Shown one piece after another: positions 1 to 6,718 of a stretch of DNA of 40,925 nt. The notes beneath the pieces are model-generated. The model had not been told where the DNA came from and made no database searches. It saw nothing but the letters and a program-made list of their open reading frames with translations. Positions within the stretch are counted from its first letter, which is position 1, and each line of letters opens with the position of its first letter. The translations under genes were made by a program, and so were the position numbers. This stretch comes from a virus, in the IMG/VR virus record IMGVR_UViG_3300037862_000257, positions 1 through 40,925 of that record. The stretch is one strand, 5' to 3'.

Positions 1-1035
1 TTGCGAGTTTTCTACTTGCAGGCTGAGGTGCAGTACCACTACTTGCGTGAACGCATTAAGTCGATTGACCTGCCAGCGCACCGGCTCAAGGATGCCAGAG
101 ACAACTTCGTGGCTACGCCGCAGTTGCGCCTCATCCTTAATGAGGTCGGTGTTGTTCAAGTAATCGCAGCCATCCTGAGTGCCTTTGGCGGCGAACTGCC
201 AGACATCATTGCCATTGATCCTCTGCGCAATGTTTTCGATGGCGGAGAGGGTTCGTCAGGCGAGAACGACAACGCAGCGATGCTGTTCTTTTTGTCGCAG
301 CGAGTGGATCGCATTCGCAGGGCAGTCAATCCGAACGCCGGTGTTGTACTGGTGCACCACACCAAGAAGCTGGGAAAAAAGCAGTTTGAGGAAGACCCTT
401 TTCAAGCGCTCGCAGGTGCGGGCAGTCTGCGCGGCTACTACTCGACCGGCATGCTGCTGTATCGCCCGGACGAGACGAACTCCAACCGTGACTTGATTTT
501 TGAGCTGCGCAATGGGCCTGGCATTCCACAAAAGCACGTTGACAAGATCAAAGGTGAATGGCGAGAGGTGGATTCGAGCACCCGGTTGGTGATGCAGGAC
601 TATGGAGTCAAGCTCGATGCCGAACGCAGGCGAAAGCAGGACGTGATCTTGCAAATCCTGTTCGACGAGGCTGCGCAGGGTCGCTGCTACACGGCCAATC
701 AGTTCGCTGACGGCTTTGAGGGCAAAGCAGGCCTCGGTGCCAACAGGACCATCTATGAGCGTCTATCTGTGTTGGCCAGCAAAGGCTACATCAAGTACTG
801 CAAAGACTACGCACCCTACGGCTTGGTCTCGGTCGGACGAAGCAAGTTCGGCTATCTCTGCGTCGAAAGCATGCTGCTGACCCGACCCCTGGGGCCACCG
901 GACGAGGACACGGGAGAGATCCGATACGACTCGCTCAGGATCTACCCCACTCACTACAAGTGCCCGCAAACCGGAGCGCTGCTACCCGTTGAAAACCCGG
1001 ATATCTGGATTTACCAAGAGGACGCAATGTCATGA
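1..1035 (+). CDS. RepA-like AAA ATPase, 5' truncated
   Basis: This is the C-terminal part of a RecA-fold ATPase of the RepA / AAA_25 kind, which phages and plasmids use as a replicative helicase or its loader. Visible motifs are a Walker B strand (PDIIAIDPLRN, about residues 66-76) and the later strand with VVLVHHTKK (about 116-124). The Walker A loop, which should lie upstream of these in this family, is missing. The frame is open to base 1, so the real start is outside the window and the TTG at base 1 is probably internal. Residues about 210-344 look like a C-terminal winged-helix or DNA-contact part. The stop overlaps a possible ATG at 1032. Its position before a resolvase and methyltransferases fits an early replication module. 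A DnaB-like helicase is the main alternative. Confidence 0.75.
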   Translation: MRVFYLQAEVQYHYLRERIKSIDLPAHRLKDARDNFVATPQLRLILNEVGVVQVIAAILSAFGGELPDIIAIDPLRNVFDGGEGSSGENDNAAMLFFLSQRVDRIRRAVNPNAGVVLVHHTKKLGKKQFEEDPFQALAGAGSLRGYYSTGMLLYRPDETNSNRDLIFELRNGPGIPQKHVDKIKGEWREVDSSTRLVMQDYGVKLDAERRRKQDVILQILFDEAAQGRCYTANQFADGFEGKAGLGANRTIYERLSVLASKGYIKYCKDYAPYGLVSVGRSKFGYLCVESMLLTRPLGPPDEDTGEIRYDSLRIYPTHYKCPQTGALLPVENPDIWIYQEDAMS

Positions 1036-1349
1036 AATTCACCCCCAAAAATAGGTCAATTAAGTTTGCAGAATTTCTGCAAACTGAACCAAGGTTTCTG
1101 CAGACTGCAAACTTCAGCAAACTTAGTTCGTTGATTTATAAGGATTTTTTGAAAAACGGAAGTTCGCATGCGCAAGTTTGCAGCGAACTTCTGCAATCTG
1201 GAAAACCCCCTAATAAATCAACGACTTACGGCTTTTGGAAGTTCGCATGCAGAACCCTCTCCCTACGGGAGAGAGATAAACCGCGCTTACGCGGGTTTAA
1301 CTCTTTGACGCAAACCCCTTTGGCCGTCGGCTCGATAGGTGTGGCATGA
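1032..1349 (+). CDS. doubtful small ORF across a repeat region
   Basis: An open frame of 105 codons starts at an ATG that overlaps the previous stop (ATGA) and has AAGAGGA about ten bases upstream. It looks translatable, but most of its length is made of the GTTTGCA-type repeats and the two hairpins listed separately. The predicted peptide has no recognisable domain, and its composition (Ser, Asn, Lys, Phe) is unlike its neighbours. I think the stretch is mainly regulatory or origin DNA with an accidental frame. A short real protein ending inside the repeats cannot be excluded. Confidence 0.2.
   Translation: MKFTPKNRSIKFAEFLQTEPRFLQTANFSKLSSLIYKDFLKNGSSHAQVCSELLQSGKPPNKSTTYGFWKFACRTLSLRERDKPRLRGFNSLTQTPLAVGSIGVA
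1063..1250. repeat. GTTTGCA palindromes and GGAAGTTCGCATGC direct repeat
   Basis: Positions 1063-1085 are a perfect inverted repeat, AGTTTGCAG and CTGCAAACT, separated by five bases. Further core copies are TGCAAAC at 1106-1112, the near copy AGCAAAC at 1116-1122, and GTTTGCA at 1176-1182. A second inverted repeat, GAAGTTCGC (1159-1167) and GCGAACTTC (1183-1191), encloses that last copy. The 14-mer GGAAGTTCGCATGC occurs at 1158-1171 and again at 1237-1250. This density of short sites just after a RepA-like ATPase gene resembles an iteron origin or an operator array. The same GTTTGCA core recurs at 2649-2706. Confidence 0.7.
1257..1298 (+). terminator. tandem hairpins before the resolvase gene
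   Basis: Two adjacent stem-loops lie just upstream of the resolvase gene. The first is CTCTCCC (1257-1263), loop TAC, GGGAGAG (1267-1273). The second is AAACCGCG (1278-1285), a four-base loop, then CGCGG plus TTT with one bulged G (1290-1298). The second is followed only by a weak T-rich stretch, so this may be a weak terminator, an RNA-processing site or an attenuator rather than a strong terminator. Confidence 0.4.
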
Positions 1350-1810
1350 ACACGACCATCCTCGCCATCGATCTCGGAACCACCACCGGCTGGGCGCTGC
1401 GTTCGCGCGACGGCCAAATCGCACATGGCTTTGTCAGCTTCAAGCCTCAACGCTTTGAAGGCGGTGGCATGCGCTACCTCCGGTTCAAACGCTGGCTCTC
1501 GGAGATACAGGGCGCAGCCAGTGAAATCCACTCGGTCTACTTTGAGGAGGTACGTCGCCACAGTGGTGTGGATGCGGCCCATGTTTACGGTGGCCTCATG
1601 GCCACTCTGACCACTTGGTGCGAGCGCCACAACGTGCCCTACCAGGGCATACCGGTGGGCACGATCAAGAAGCACGCCACCGGCAAAGGCAACGCAGGCA
1701 AGGCCGATGTCATTGCTGCCATGCGTGCCAAGGGTCACCCCGTCACCGACGACAACGAAGCAGACGCCCTGGCCCTGTTGGGCTGGGCTATCGATACACA
1801 GGAGACATGA
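1346..1810 (+). CDS. RuvC-like Holliday junction resolvase
   Basis: This 154-residue protein has the RNase H-like fold signature of RuvC-type crossover-junction endonucleases, which cut four-way DNA junctions during recombination or before packaging. The first acidic strand is AIDLGTTTGWA with Asp9. The second is VYFEEV with Glu67/Glu68. The C-terminal helix TDDNEADALAL carries Asp140 and neighbouring acids. A basic segment, GTIKKHATGKGNAGK (about 105-119), resembles the DNA-facing loop of phage RuvC homologues. The length matches the family. The next gene's ATG begins one base after the stop, suggesting one transcript with the two small genes that follow. Confidence 0.85.
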   Translation: MNTTILAIDLGTTTGWALRSRDGQIAHGFVSFKPQRFEGGGMRYLRFKRWLSEIQGAASEIHSVYFEEVRRHSGVDAAHVYGGLMATLTTWCERHNVPYQGIPVGTIKKHATGKGNAGKADVIAAMRAKGHPVTDDNEADALALLGWAIDTQET

Positions 1811-1811
1811 C

Positions 1812-2021
1812 ATGAAGATCACACCCCAACGCTACCAATGCCCCCTGGGTCGTCTGCAGCCCCAGGTCACTGACCTGGAGGCCGTCAAACGCAATGGCTG
1901 GCGTGAGCAGCACATCCTGGTGGTCAGTGAGACGGACTCACGCCTGGACTTCATCGAGCAGGCGTTCGTCAAACGTATCGGCGAACGGCTGTTTGGTCAG
2001 GGAGACAAACGCCATGGCTAA
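1812..2021 (+). CDS. small phage protein, unknown function
   Basis: This 69-residue protein starts at an ATG one base after the resolvase stop, and its 3' end overlaps the start of the next gene at 2014. The tight packing supports translation. It has no membrane segment, signal peptide or domain that I recognise. The N-terminus contains a Cys and several Pro/Gln residues, and the C-terminal half (SRLDFIEQAFVKRIGERLF) looks like an amphipathic helix. It may be an accessory protein of the replication/recombination module, but nothing in the sequence proves a role. Confidence 0.6.
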   Translation: MKITPQRYQCPLGRLQPQVTDLEAVKRNGWREQHILVVSETDSRLDFIEQAFVKRIGERLFGQGDKRHG

Positions 2022-2406
2022 CACCAAGACCAACTGGACGATTGAAGACGTGGCCAATCGCTTTGAGGAAGCGGCCCGCACAGCACGCAGGCTCCCACCC
2101 GTGCGTGTGCAGGGTTACTTCACGGTATGGCCCATGATCGTGCGCTCAGAGTGGGAACGTATGTCGGCCGAGGAACAACCACGCCTGCACTTCCAGCCCA
2201 GTCCTGTCGAGGTTGACGCCATGCTTGAGGTCATGCACTGGGTGCAGTGGCTTGAACTCGATCAGCGCCACCTGGTCTGGATGCGTGCCAAGCGCTATGG
2301 CTGGCGAGACATCGCCATCCGCTTTGCCTGCTGCACCAAGACTGCCCAGCGTCACTGGCAAGCGGCACTGCAGTGTGTGGCGCAGCGTCTGAACACCATT
2401 GTGTAA
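2014..2406 (+). CDS. DUF6362-like protein with C-terminal HTH
   Basis: This 130-residue protein starts at ATG 2014; the GGGAGA at 2000-2005 fits as a ribosome binding site. The N-terminus (WTIEDVANRFEEAARTARRL, then PPVRVQGYF and a WP dipeptide) matches my memory of the DUF6362 phage family. The C-terminal part, about residues 82-125 (MRAKRYGWRDIAIRF, then CTKTAQRHWQAAL), reads like a sigma region 4-type helix-turn-helix. A role as a late-transcription or packaging regulator is plausible because such genes sit just before methyltransferase or terminase blocks, but this is inference. It closes a tight three-gene run, and a repeat-bearing gap follows. Confidence 0.7.
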   Translation: MANTKTNWTIEDVANRFEEAARTARRLPPVRVQGYFTVWPMIVRSEWERMSAEEQPRLHFQPSPVEVDAMLEVMHWVQWLELDQRHLVWMRAKRYGWRDIAIRFACCTKTAQRHWQAALQCVAQRLNTIV

Positions 2407-2648
2407 GTGACTCACGTGAAGGTAATCGAGGCTTATTGACAAGTCTTTGATGTTGCTACGAAAGGTTACCAACAGATGACAAAAGCAGAATCAAAACGGG
2501 TGTCGCATTTCGAAGTCGTTTGCCCTATATTTACGGCTATGGTTGCAAAAGGTGCGAGGGCATCGCGGCCATCGTCAGATTCGAGGGGTCCTTCCCTAGC
2601 AATATCCAATGCGGGGGGCAACAGCGCTGCATTGCTCTAGCGACTGAC
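2407..2648. other. non-coding stretch before the repeat cluster
   Basis: I see no convincing gene here. A TTGACA hexamer lies at 2436-2441 without a good -10 partner at 16-18 bases. A small open frame at 2520-2717 exists but runs through the repeats and lacks a ribosome binding site. The stretch probably holds a 3' untranslated region and upstream regulatory DNA for the methyltransferase genes. Confidence 0.4.
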
Positions 2649-2706
2649 TGCAAACCGAGGTTTGCAGGGGTTTGCACCCCGCCAGGTTTGCACCTCAAGG
2701 TTTGCA
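2649..2706. repeat. GGTTTGCA direct repeats (4 + 1 inverted)
   Basis: Four exact copies of GGTTTGCA begin at 2659, 2669, 2685 and 2699. They are preceded by the inverted copy TGCAAACC at 2649-2656. Start-to-start spacing is 10, 16 and 14 bp, so the first two lie on one helical face. The cluster ends about 92 bp before the first methyltransferase ATG. The core GTTTGCA is shared with the array at 1063-1250. It is a likely binding array for a phage regulator or initiator. Confidence 0.75.
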
Positions 2707-2742
2707 CTGAACGCTGACCACCAGATCGAATTACTTTTTACA

Positions 2743-2776
2743 GCCCGCTCACGTTTAACACGTCGGCGGGTTTTTT
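2743..2776 (+). terminator. intrinsic terminator or attenuator upstream of methyltransferase
   Basis: CCCGC (2744-2748) pairs with GCGGG (2766-2770). An inner ACGT (2751-2754) pairs with ACGT (2760-2763), and six T follow (2771-2776). It has the form of a rho-independent terminator. It ends only 22 bases before the ATG at 2799, so it either stops transcripts from the resolvase operon or acts as an attenuator in the leader of the methyltransferase operon. Confidence 0.65.
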
Positions 2777-2798
2777 GTTGCCCGAATTGCCCCTGTAC

Positions 2799-4277
2799 AT
2801 GCCCATGCCACAAGCCATCAAACTCAACATCGAATACCGCCAGGTCGATGCATTGATTCCGTACGCCAGAAATCCGCGCACGCACAACGCCGAGCAAATT
2901 GCCAAGATCGCGGCCAGCATCGTCGAGTACGGCTGGACAAACCCTATCCTTGCCGATGGCGAGAACGGTATCCTGGCGGGCCACGGCCGACTGGCGGCTG
3001 CGCGCAAGTTGGGGCTGACGGAGGTGCCCGTGATTGAACTGGGCCACTTGTCGCCCACGCAAAAGCGCGCCTATGTGATCTCCGACAACCGCTTGGCCCT
3101 GGATGCTGGCTGGGACGAAGACATGCTGGCACTGGAAATCGCTGAGTTAACGCAGGATGGTTTCGATCTGGCACTCACCGGCCTGGACGACTTGGAGATT
3201 GAGGCCTTGCAAAATCTTGATGGCGAGGCTGGCAGTGAGCAGTCACAGACTCAAGACGACAGCGATGCCCCTGTTGACGCTGGTGCGCAAGACGATGTCC
3301 CCCAGGCACCGGTCAATCCTGTGGCACGCGCCGGTGACGTTTGGGCGCTTGGTGAGCACCGACTGATTTGCGGCGATTCGGCCAACGCCAGAGTTGTATC
3401 CGAGCTGATGGACGGTGCGCTGGCCACGCTTTGTTTTACCTCGCCACCCTATGGCAACCAGCGGGATTACACCAGCGGGGGTATCCATGATTGGGACGCT
3501 CTGGTGAGCGGGGTATTTGGCAACGTGCCAATGGCCCCTGATGGCCAGGTGCTGGTCAACCTCGGATTGATCCACCGCGACAACGAGGTCGTCCCCTATT
3601 GGGATGGCTGGCTTGGCTGGATGCGAACGAAAGGATGGCGGCGCTTTGCTTGGTACGTGTGGGACCAGGGTCCTGGCATGCCGGGTGACTGGTCCGGCCG
3701 ACTGGCACCGAGCTTTGAATTCGTCTTTCACTTCAACCGCCAGAGTCGCAGGCCCAACAAGACCGTGCCCTGCAGGCATGCTGGCCAGGAGTCGCACCTG
3801 CGTGCCGACGGATCCTCGACTGCGATGCGCAGCAAGGAAGGCGAAGTGGGCGGCTGGGCGCACAAGGGTCAGCCCACGCAGGACAGCAAGATTCCAGATT
3901 CCATGATCCGCGTCATGCGTCACAAGGGAAAGATTGGTCAGGACATCGACCACCCAGCGGTATTCCCGGTGGCACTGCCCGAATTTGTGCTGGACGCCTA
4001 CTCGGACACTGGCGACATCGTGTTCGAACCGTTTTGTGGCAGTGGCACGATGATCCTGGCGGCCCAGAGGACCGGTCGTCTGTGCCGTGCCGTGGAAATC
4101 GCACCGGAGTATGTCGATGTGGCGGTCAAGCGCTTCCAACAGAACTTCCCCAGTGCACCGGTGACCTTGCTGGCGACGGGTCAGAGCTTTGCCGAAGTTG
4201 AAGCGGAACGCCTAGGGGTGCATCAACCCACATCAAGTCTTGAGGTTGAGTCTGCACAGCTGGAGACAACCGTATGA
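2799..4277 (+). CDS. ParB-domain / DNA methyltransferase fusion (TSPPY type)
   Basis: This 492-residue protein fuses an N-terminal ParB/Srx-like domain to a beta-class S-adenosylmethionine DNA methyltransferase. The ParB part spans about 10-130 and includes ILAGHGRLAAARKLG (58-72). The methyltransferase part has motif IV TSPPYG (214-219) before motif I VFEPFCGSGT (408-417), the beta-class order. TSPPY is typical of N4-cytosine enzymes, though base specificity cannot be fixed from sequence. An acidic, Gln-rich linker (about 141-172) joins the halves. I chose ATG 2799; ATG 2805 is possible, and the upstream TTG at 2775 lies at the terminator T-run. The stop overlaps the next start (ATGA). It probably modifies phage DNA, and the ParB domain may guide it or act as a nuclease-like or CTPase module. 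Confidence 0.85.
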   Translation: MPMPQAIKLNIEYRQVDALIPYARNPRTHNAEQIAKIAASIVEYGWTNPILADGENGILAGHGRLAAARKLGLTEVPVIELGHLSPTQKRAYVISDNRLALDAGWDEDMLALEIAELTQDGFDLALTGLDDLEIEALQNLDGEAGSEQSQTQDDSDAPVDAGAQDDVPQAPVNPVARAGDVWALGEHRLICGDSANARVVSELMDGALATLCFTSPPYGNQRDYTSGGIHDWDALVSGVFGNVPMAPDGQVLVNLGLIHRDNEVVPYWDGWLGWMRTKGWRRFAWYVWDQGPGMPGDWSGRLAPSFEFVFHFNRQSRRPNKTVPCRHAGQESHLRADGSSTAMRSKEGEVGGWAHKGQPTQDSKIPDSMIRVMRHKGKIGQDIDHPAVFPVALPEFVLDAYSDTGDIVFEPFCGSGTMILAAQRTGRLCRAVEIAPEYVDVAVKRFQQNFPSAPVTLLATGQSFAEVEAERLGVHQPTSSLEVESAQLETTV

Positions 4278-5563
4278 GCGCGTCATGGTTCGCCAACAAA
4301 ATCGAGCAGTGGCCAACCGCCAAGTTGCTGCCCTACGCCAGAAATGCCCGCACCCATTCGGACGCGCAGGTGGCACAGATTGCAGCCAGCATTGTGGAGT
4401 TTGGATTTACCAATCCGGTGCTTGCTGGCTCTGATGGCACCCTCGTCGCCGGGCATGGCCGCCTGGCAGCTGCTCACAAACTGGGCCTGGAACTTGTTCC
4501 GGTGGTCGTACTGGATCACCTGACCCCAACCCAGCGCCGTGCCCTGGTCATTGCCGACAACCGAATTGCTGAGAACGCCGGTTGGGACGAAGCCATGCTG
4601 CGGGTGGAACTCGATGCACTGCGCGATGATGATTTCGATCTGTCGCTCACCGGCTTTGACGTGGACGCACTGGCCGATCTGTTCGAAGGAGAGGACGGTG
4701 GCGCGTCAGGCCAAACGGATGACGACATGGCCCCCGAGGTGCTGGGTGCCGCGATCTCGCGCCCTGGCGACGTGTGGCTGCTTGGTGGCCACCGTGTGCT
4801 GTGTGGCGACTCGACCGATGCGGGTTGCTACGCCCAGCTACTCGGCGATGAGCAAGTCGACATGGTTTTCATGGACCCGCCCTACAACGTCGATTACGCC
4901 AACAGCGCCAAAGACAAGATGCGTGGCAAAGATCGCCCGATCCTCAACGACAACCTGGGCGCAGGGTTTTACGACTTTTTGCTGGCGGCGTTGATACCGA
5001 CCGTGACGCGCTGCGATGGTGCCATTTACATCGCCATGTCGTCCAGCGAATTGGACGTGCTGCAAAAGGCATTTCGAGATGCCGGTGGCAAGTGGTCGAC
5101 CTTTATCATCTGGGCCAAGAACACCTTCACCATGGGGCGCTCTGACTACCAGCGTCAGTACGAGCCCATCCTGTACGGCTGGGCCGAGGGTGGCAAACAC
5201 CACTGGTGTGGTGACCGCGACCAGAGTGATGTCTGGCAGATCAAAAAGCCCCACAAGAACGATTTGCACCCGACCATGAAGCCAGTGGAACTGGTGGAGC
5301 GTGCCATTCGCAACTCCAGCAAGCCCGGGGACACGGTGATGGATCCCTTTGGCGGTTCTGGCACCACCGTGATCGCAGCCGAGAAAACCCAGCGTCTGGC
5401 GCGCATGATTGAACTCGATCCGAGGTACGTGGACGTGATTGTTCGGCGTTGGCAGGACTGGACGGGCAAACAAGCTACCCGTGAGTCTGATGGCAAATCA
5501 TTCGACGGCTGTGCCGGAACAACTTTGGTGGCAGAGCCCCAAGCTGTGGAGACTGCACCGTGA
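4274..5563 (+). CDS. ParB-domain / DNA methyltransferase fusion (DPPY type)
   Basis: This 429-residue paralogue of the preceding gene has the same architecture. Its ParB/Srx-like domain (about 10-130) includes LVAGHGRLAAAHKLG (57-71). Its beta-class methyltransferase has motif IV VFMDPPYNVDY (198-208), a conserved HPTMKPVELVERAI segment, and motif I VMDPFGGSGT. DPPY is the usual N6-adenine form, unlike the TSPPY of the upstream copy, so the pair may place two different marks. It overlaps the upstream gene by ATGA and the downstream gene by GTGA, so the three are probably translationally coupled. The two ParB domains are much closer to each other than the two catalytic domains, consistent with duplication followed by exchange of the catalytic half. 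Confidence 0.87.
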   Translation: MSASWFANKIEQWPTAKLLPYARNARTHSDAQVAQIAASIVEFGFTNPVLAGSDGTLVAGHGRLAAAHKLGLELVPVVVLDHLTPTQRRALVIADNRIAENAGWDEAMLRVELDALRDDDFDLSLTGFDVDALADLFEGEDGGASGQTDDDMAPEVLGAAISRPGDVWLLGGHRVLCGDSTDAGCYAQLLGDEQVDMVFMDPPYNVDYANSAKDKMRGKDRPILNDNLGAGFYDFLLAALIPTVTRCDGAIYIAMSSSELDVLQKAFRDAGGKWSTFIIWAKNTFTMGRSDYQRQYEPILYGWAEGGKHHWCGDRDQSDVWQIKKPHKNDLHPTMKPVELVERAIRNSSKPGDTVMDPFGGSGTTVIAAEKTQRLARMIELDPRYVDVIVRRWQDWTGKQATRESDGKSFDGCAGTTLVAEPQAVETAP

Positions 5564-5805
5564 AGCAGTCCCGCTGGATGTCGTTGGTGGAGTCGATTGC
5601 CAACGTGGTGGTTGGCTACGGCGTGGCCGTGGCCACGCAAATGCTGGTGTTTCCGCTGTTTGGCTTGCATGCCAGCCTGAACCAGAACCTGCTGATGGGT
5701 CTGGTGTTCACCGGCGTGTCGCTGGTTCGCAGTTACTTCTTGCGCAGGGTGTTTGAGACCCTGCGCTTGCGTCAGGCGGCGAGTTCTTCGCAAATGTCGC
5801 AATGA
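5560..5805 (+). CDS. small membrane protein, DUF7220-like
   Basis: This 81-residue protein starts at GTG 5560, overlapping the methyltransferase stop as GTGA, which supports translational coupling. Two hydrophobic segments at about 14-35 and 43-60 predict an inner-membrane hairpin. A basic segment (LVRSYFLRRVFETLRLR) follows on the likely cytoplasmic side. It resembles the short DUF7220 phage proteins that I recall beside such methyltransferases; the function is unknown. Its last 34 bases overlap the 3' end of the opposite-strand gene at 5772-6149. Confidence 0.7.
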   Translation: MKQSRWMSLVESIANVVVGYGVAVATQMLVFPLFGLHASLNQNLLMGLVFTGVSLVRSYFLRRVFETLRLRQAASSSQMSQ

Positions 5806-6149
5806 ATCACAAACCCGGTGAGGTATGGCAGGCCCTTGGGGATTCCGTATTCCTTGCTCGTTTGTCGGCTGATGGTCCAGCCCATCCAACGTTGGGTGGC
5901 CTGTTTGATGGCGTCTTGCAGATTGGCACCCAAAAACAGTGCGTTGTTGACGTCGTCTGCAAAGTGGCGTCCATGCCGGCTATCCAGAAAAGTCTGGACC
6001 GACTCAAGCGATTGGCCGGTGGCATCTGCGACTGCAGTCATCGCCAAGGGCCAGGCTGACTGAGCCTTTTCGTTCATGGTGCCCCAAAAGCCCCATGACT
6101 CGTTGGTGGTGGTGGGCATGGTGGGGATGGCGACTGGGGCTTTGTTCAT
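5772..6149 (-). CDS. conserved accessory protein, 125 aa
   Basis: This 125-residue protein has no domain I can name. Recognisable blocks are SWGFWGTMNEKAQSAWPLAM, LDSRHGRHFADDV and KGLPYLTGFVIHC, and I recall similar proteins in Burkholderiales phages and plasmids. It ends in a CDIC motif (two Cys spaced by two) that could bind metal, but there is no second pair. The ATG at 6149 follows CCGGAGT in a good position for ribosome binding. An in-frame ATG at 6218 would add 23 residues encoded by the 41-bp element; I reject it because that element also precedes unrelated genes. It is the last gene of the minus-strand cluster. Confidence 0.7.
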   Translation of the reverse strand: MNKAPVAIPTMPTTTNESWGFWGTMNEKAQSAWPLAMTAVADATGQSLESVQTFLDSRHGRHFADDVNNALFLGANLQDAIKQATQRWMGWTISRQTSKEYGIPKGLPYLTGFVIHCDICEELAA

Positions 6150-6174
6150 CTTGGACTCCGGTTGGTTGGTTGTT

Positions 6175-6215
6175 GCGACACCCGTAGTAACGCGCTGTTT
6201 GATAAGGAAGCCAAG
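6175..6215 (-). promoter_or_regulatory. 41-bp cluster element, copy 1
   Basis: Read on the minus strand this is CTTGGCTT, nine variable bases, ACAGCGCGTT, then ACTACGGGTGTCGC. It ends 25 bases before the start codon at 6149. Copies 2 and 3 have the same architecture with exactly nine bases between the two blocks. TTGGCT could serve as a -35 and TTACTA as a degenerate -10 with 18 bases between them, giving a leader of about 30 bases. Promoter function is inferred from position and conservation. Confidence 0.6.
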
Positions 6216-6245
6216 CATTTCCTGGCTTCTTTCCCATCTTTTTGA

Positions 6246-6617
6246 TCAGCCCAGTCTGGCCACGTAGCGGGCGTAGTCGCTACCTTCGGGGTTGATGTAG
6301 AGGTAGGGGCGACCCGGTGCGCTGATCTCGACGCAGAGGTAGCCGCCATATGCGCCGCCGCCTTTGCCCTTGAGCCAGTCGCGCGACTTGTAAAGCGTGG
6401 CGGCGAAACCGTCAAACTCTGCAGGGCTCATCTCCCGGGTTTCGATGATGAAGACTTTTTGTTGTCCGTAGCCTCCCACTTCATTCAAATCGGCAGGCTT
6501 GCGGGCAAAGGGGAGTTGCACCCCGAGTTCGATCACTTCGATGGCCCCGCTGGGTAACTCAAGGGTGCGCGCAGTGCGTTCAATGTTGATGGTCATCGTC
6601 GTGTTCGTGTTCGTCAT
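6246..6617 (-). CDS. accessory protein, 123 aa, unknown function
   Basis: This 123-residue protein starts at the ATG with CAT at 6615-6617, preceded by ACAAGGAAC, a clear ribosome binding site. It reads as a soluble alpha/beta protein. The N-terminus is Thr/Asn-rich; a beta-rich part runs through LELPSGAIEVIELGVQLPFA and KVFIIETREM; a Gly/Lys stretch KGKGGGAYGGYLCVEI follows. It has no signal peptide, membrane helix or catalytic motif that I recognise. Its own copy of the 41-bp element lies 29 bases upstream, so it may be transcribed independently of the DUF3489 gene before it. Confidence 0.65.
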   Translation of the reverse strand: MTNTNTTMTINIERTARTLELPSGAIEVIELGVQLPFARKPADLNEVGGYGQQKVFIIETREMSPAEFDGFAATLYKSRDWLKGKGGGAYGGYLCVEISAPGRPYLYINPEGSDYARYVARLG

Positions 6618-6646
6618 GTTTGTTCCTTGTAAATGCGTCGTCAATC

Positions 6647-6687
6647 GCGACACCTCTATGAACGCGCTGTTCCAACCAGAAGCCAAG
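6647..6687 (-). promoter_or_regulatory. 41-bp cluster element, copy 2
   Basis: Minus strand: CTTGGCTT, nine bases, ACAGCGCGTT, CATAGAGGTGTCGC. It ends 29 bases before the start codon at 6617. It differs from copy 1 mainly in the nine-base spacer and two bases after GCGTT. Confidence 0.6.
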
Positions 6688-6718
6688 CATTTTGGCATCT
6701 GTTTTGAATCATTTTTTG

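Noticed and set aside
2520-2717. Plus-strand open frame of 65 codons with several Cys
   Set aside because: It runs through the GGTTTGCA repeat cluster, has no ribosome binding site, and the protein is low-complexity there.
6149-6218. 23-residue N-terminal extension of the 125-residue protein, and similar LGFxxxQRV peptides at the other element copies
   Set aside because: The bases of CTTGGC and CAGCGCGTT are identical in all four copies including third codon positions; copy 3 has a stop just before it and copy 2 is out of frame, so conservation is at DNA level.
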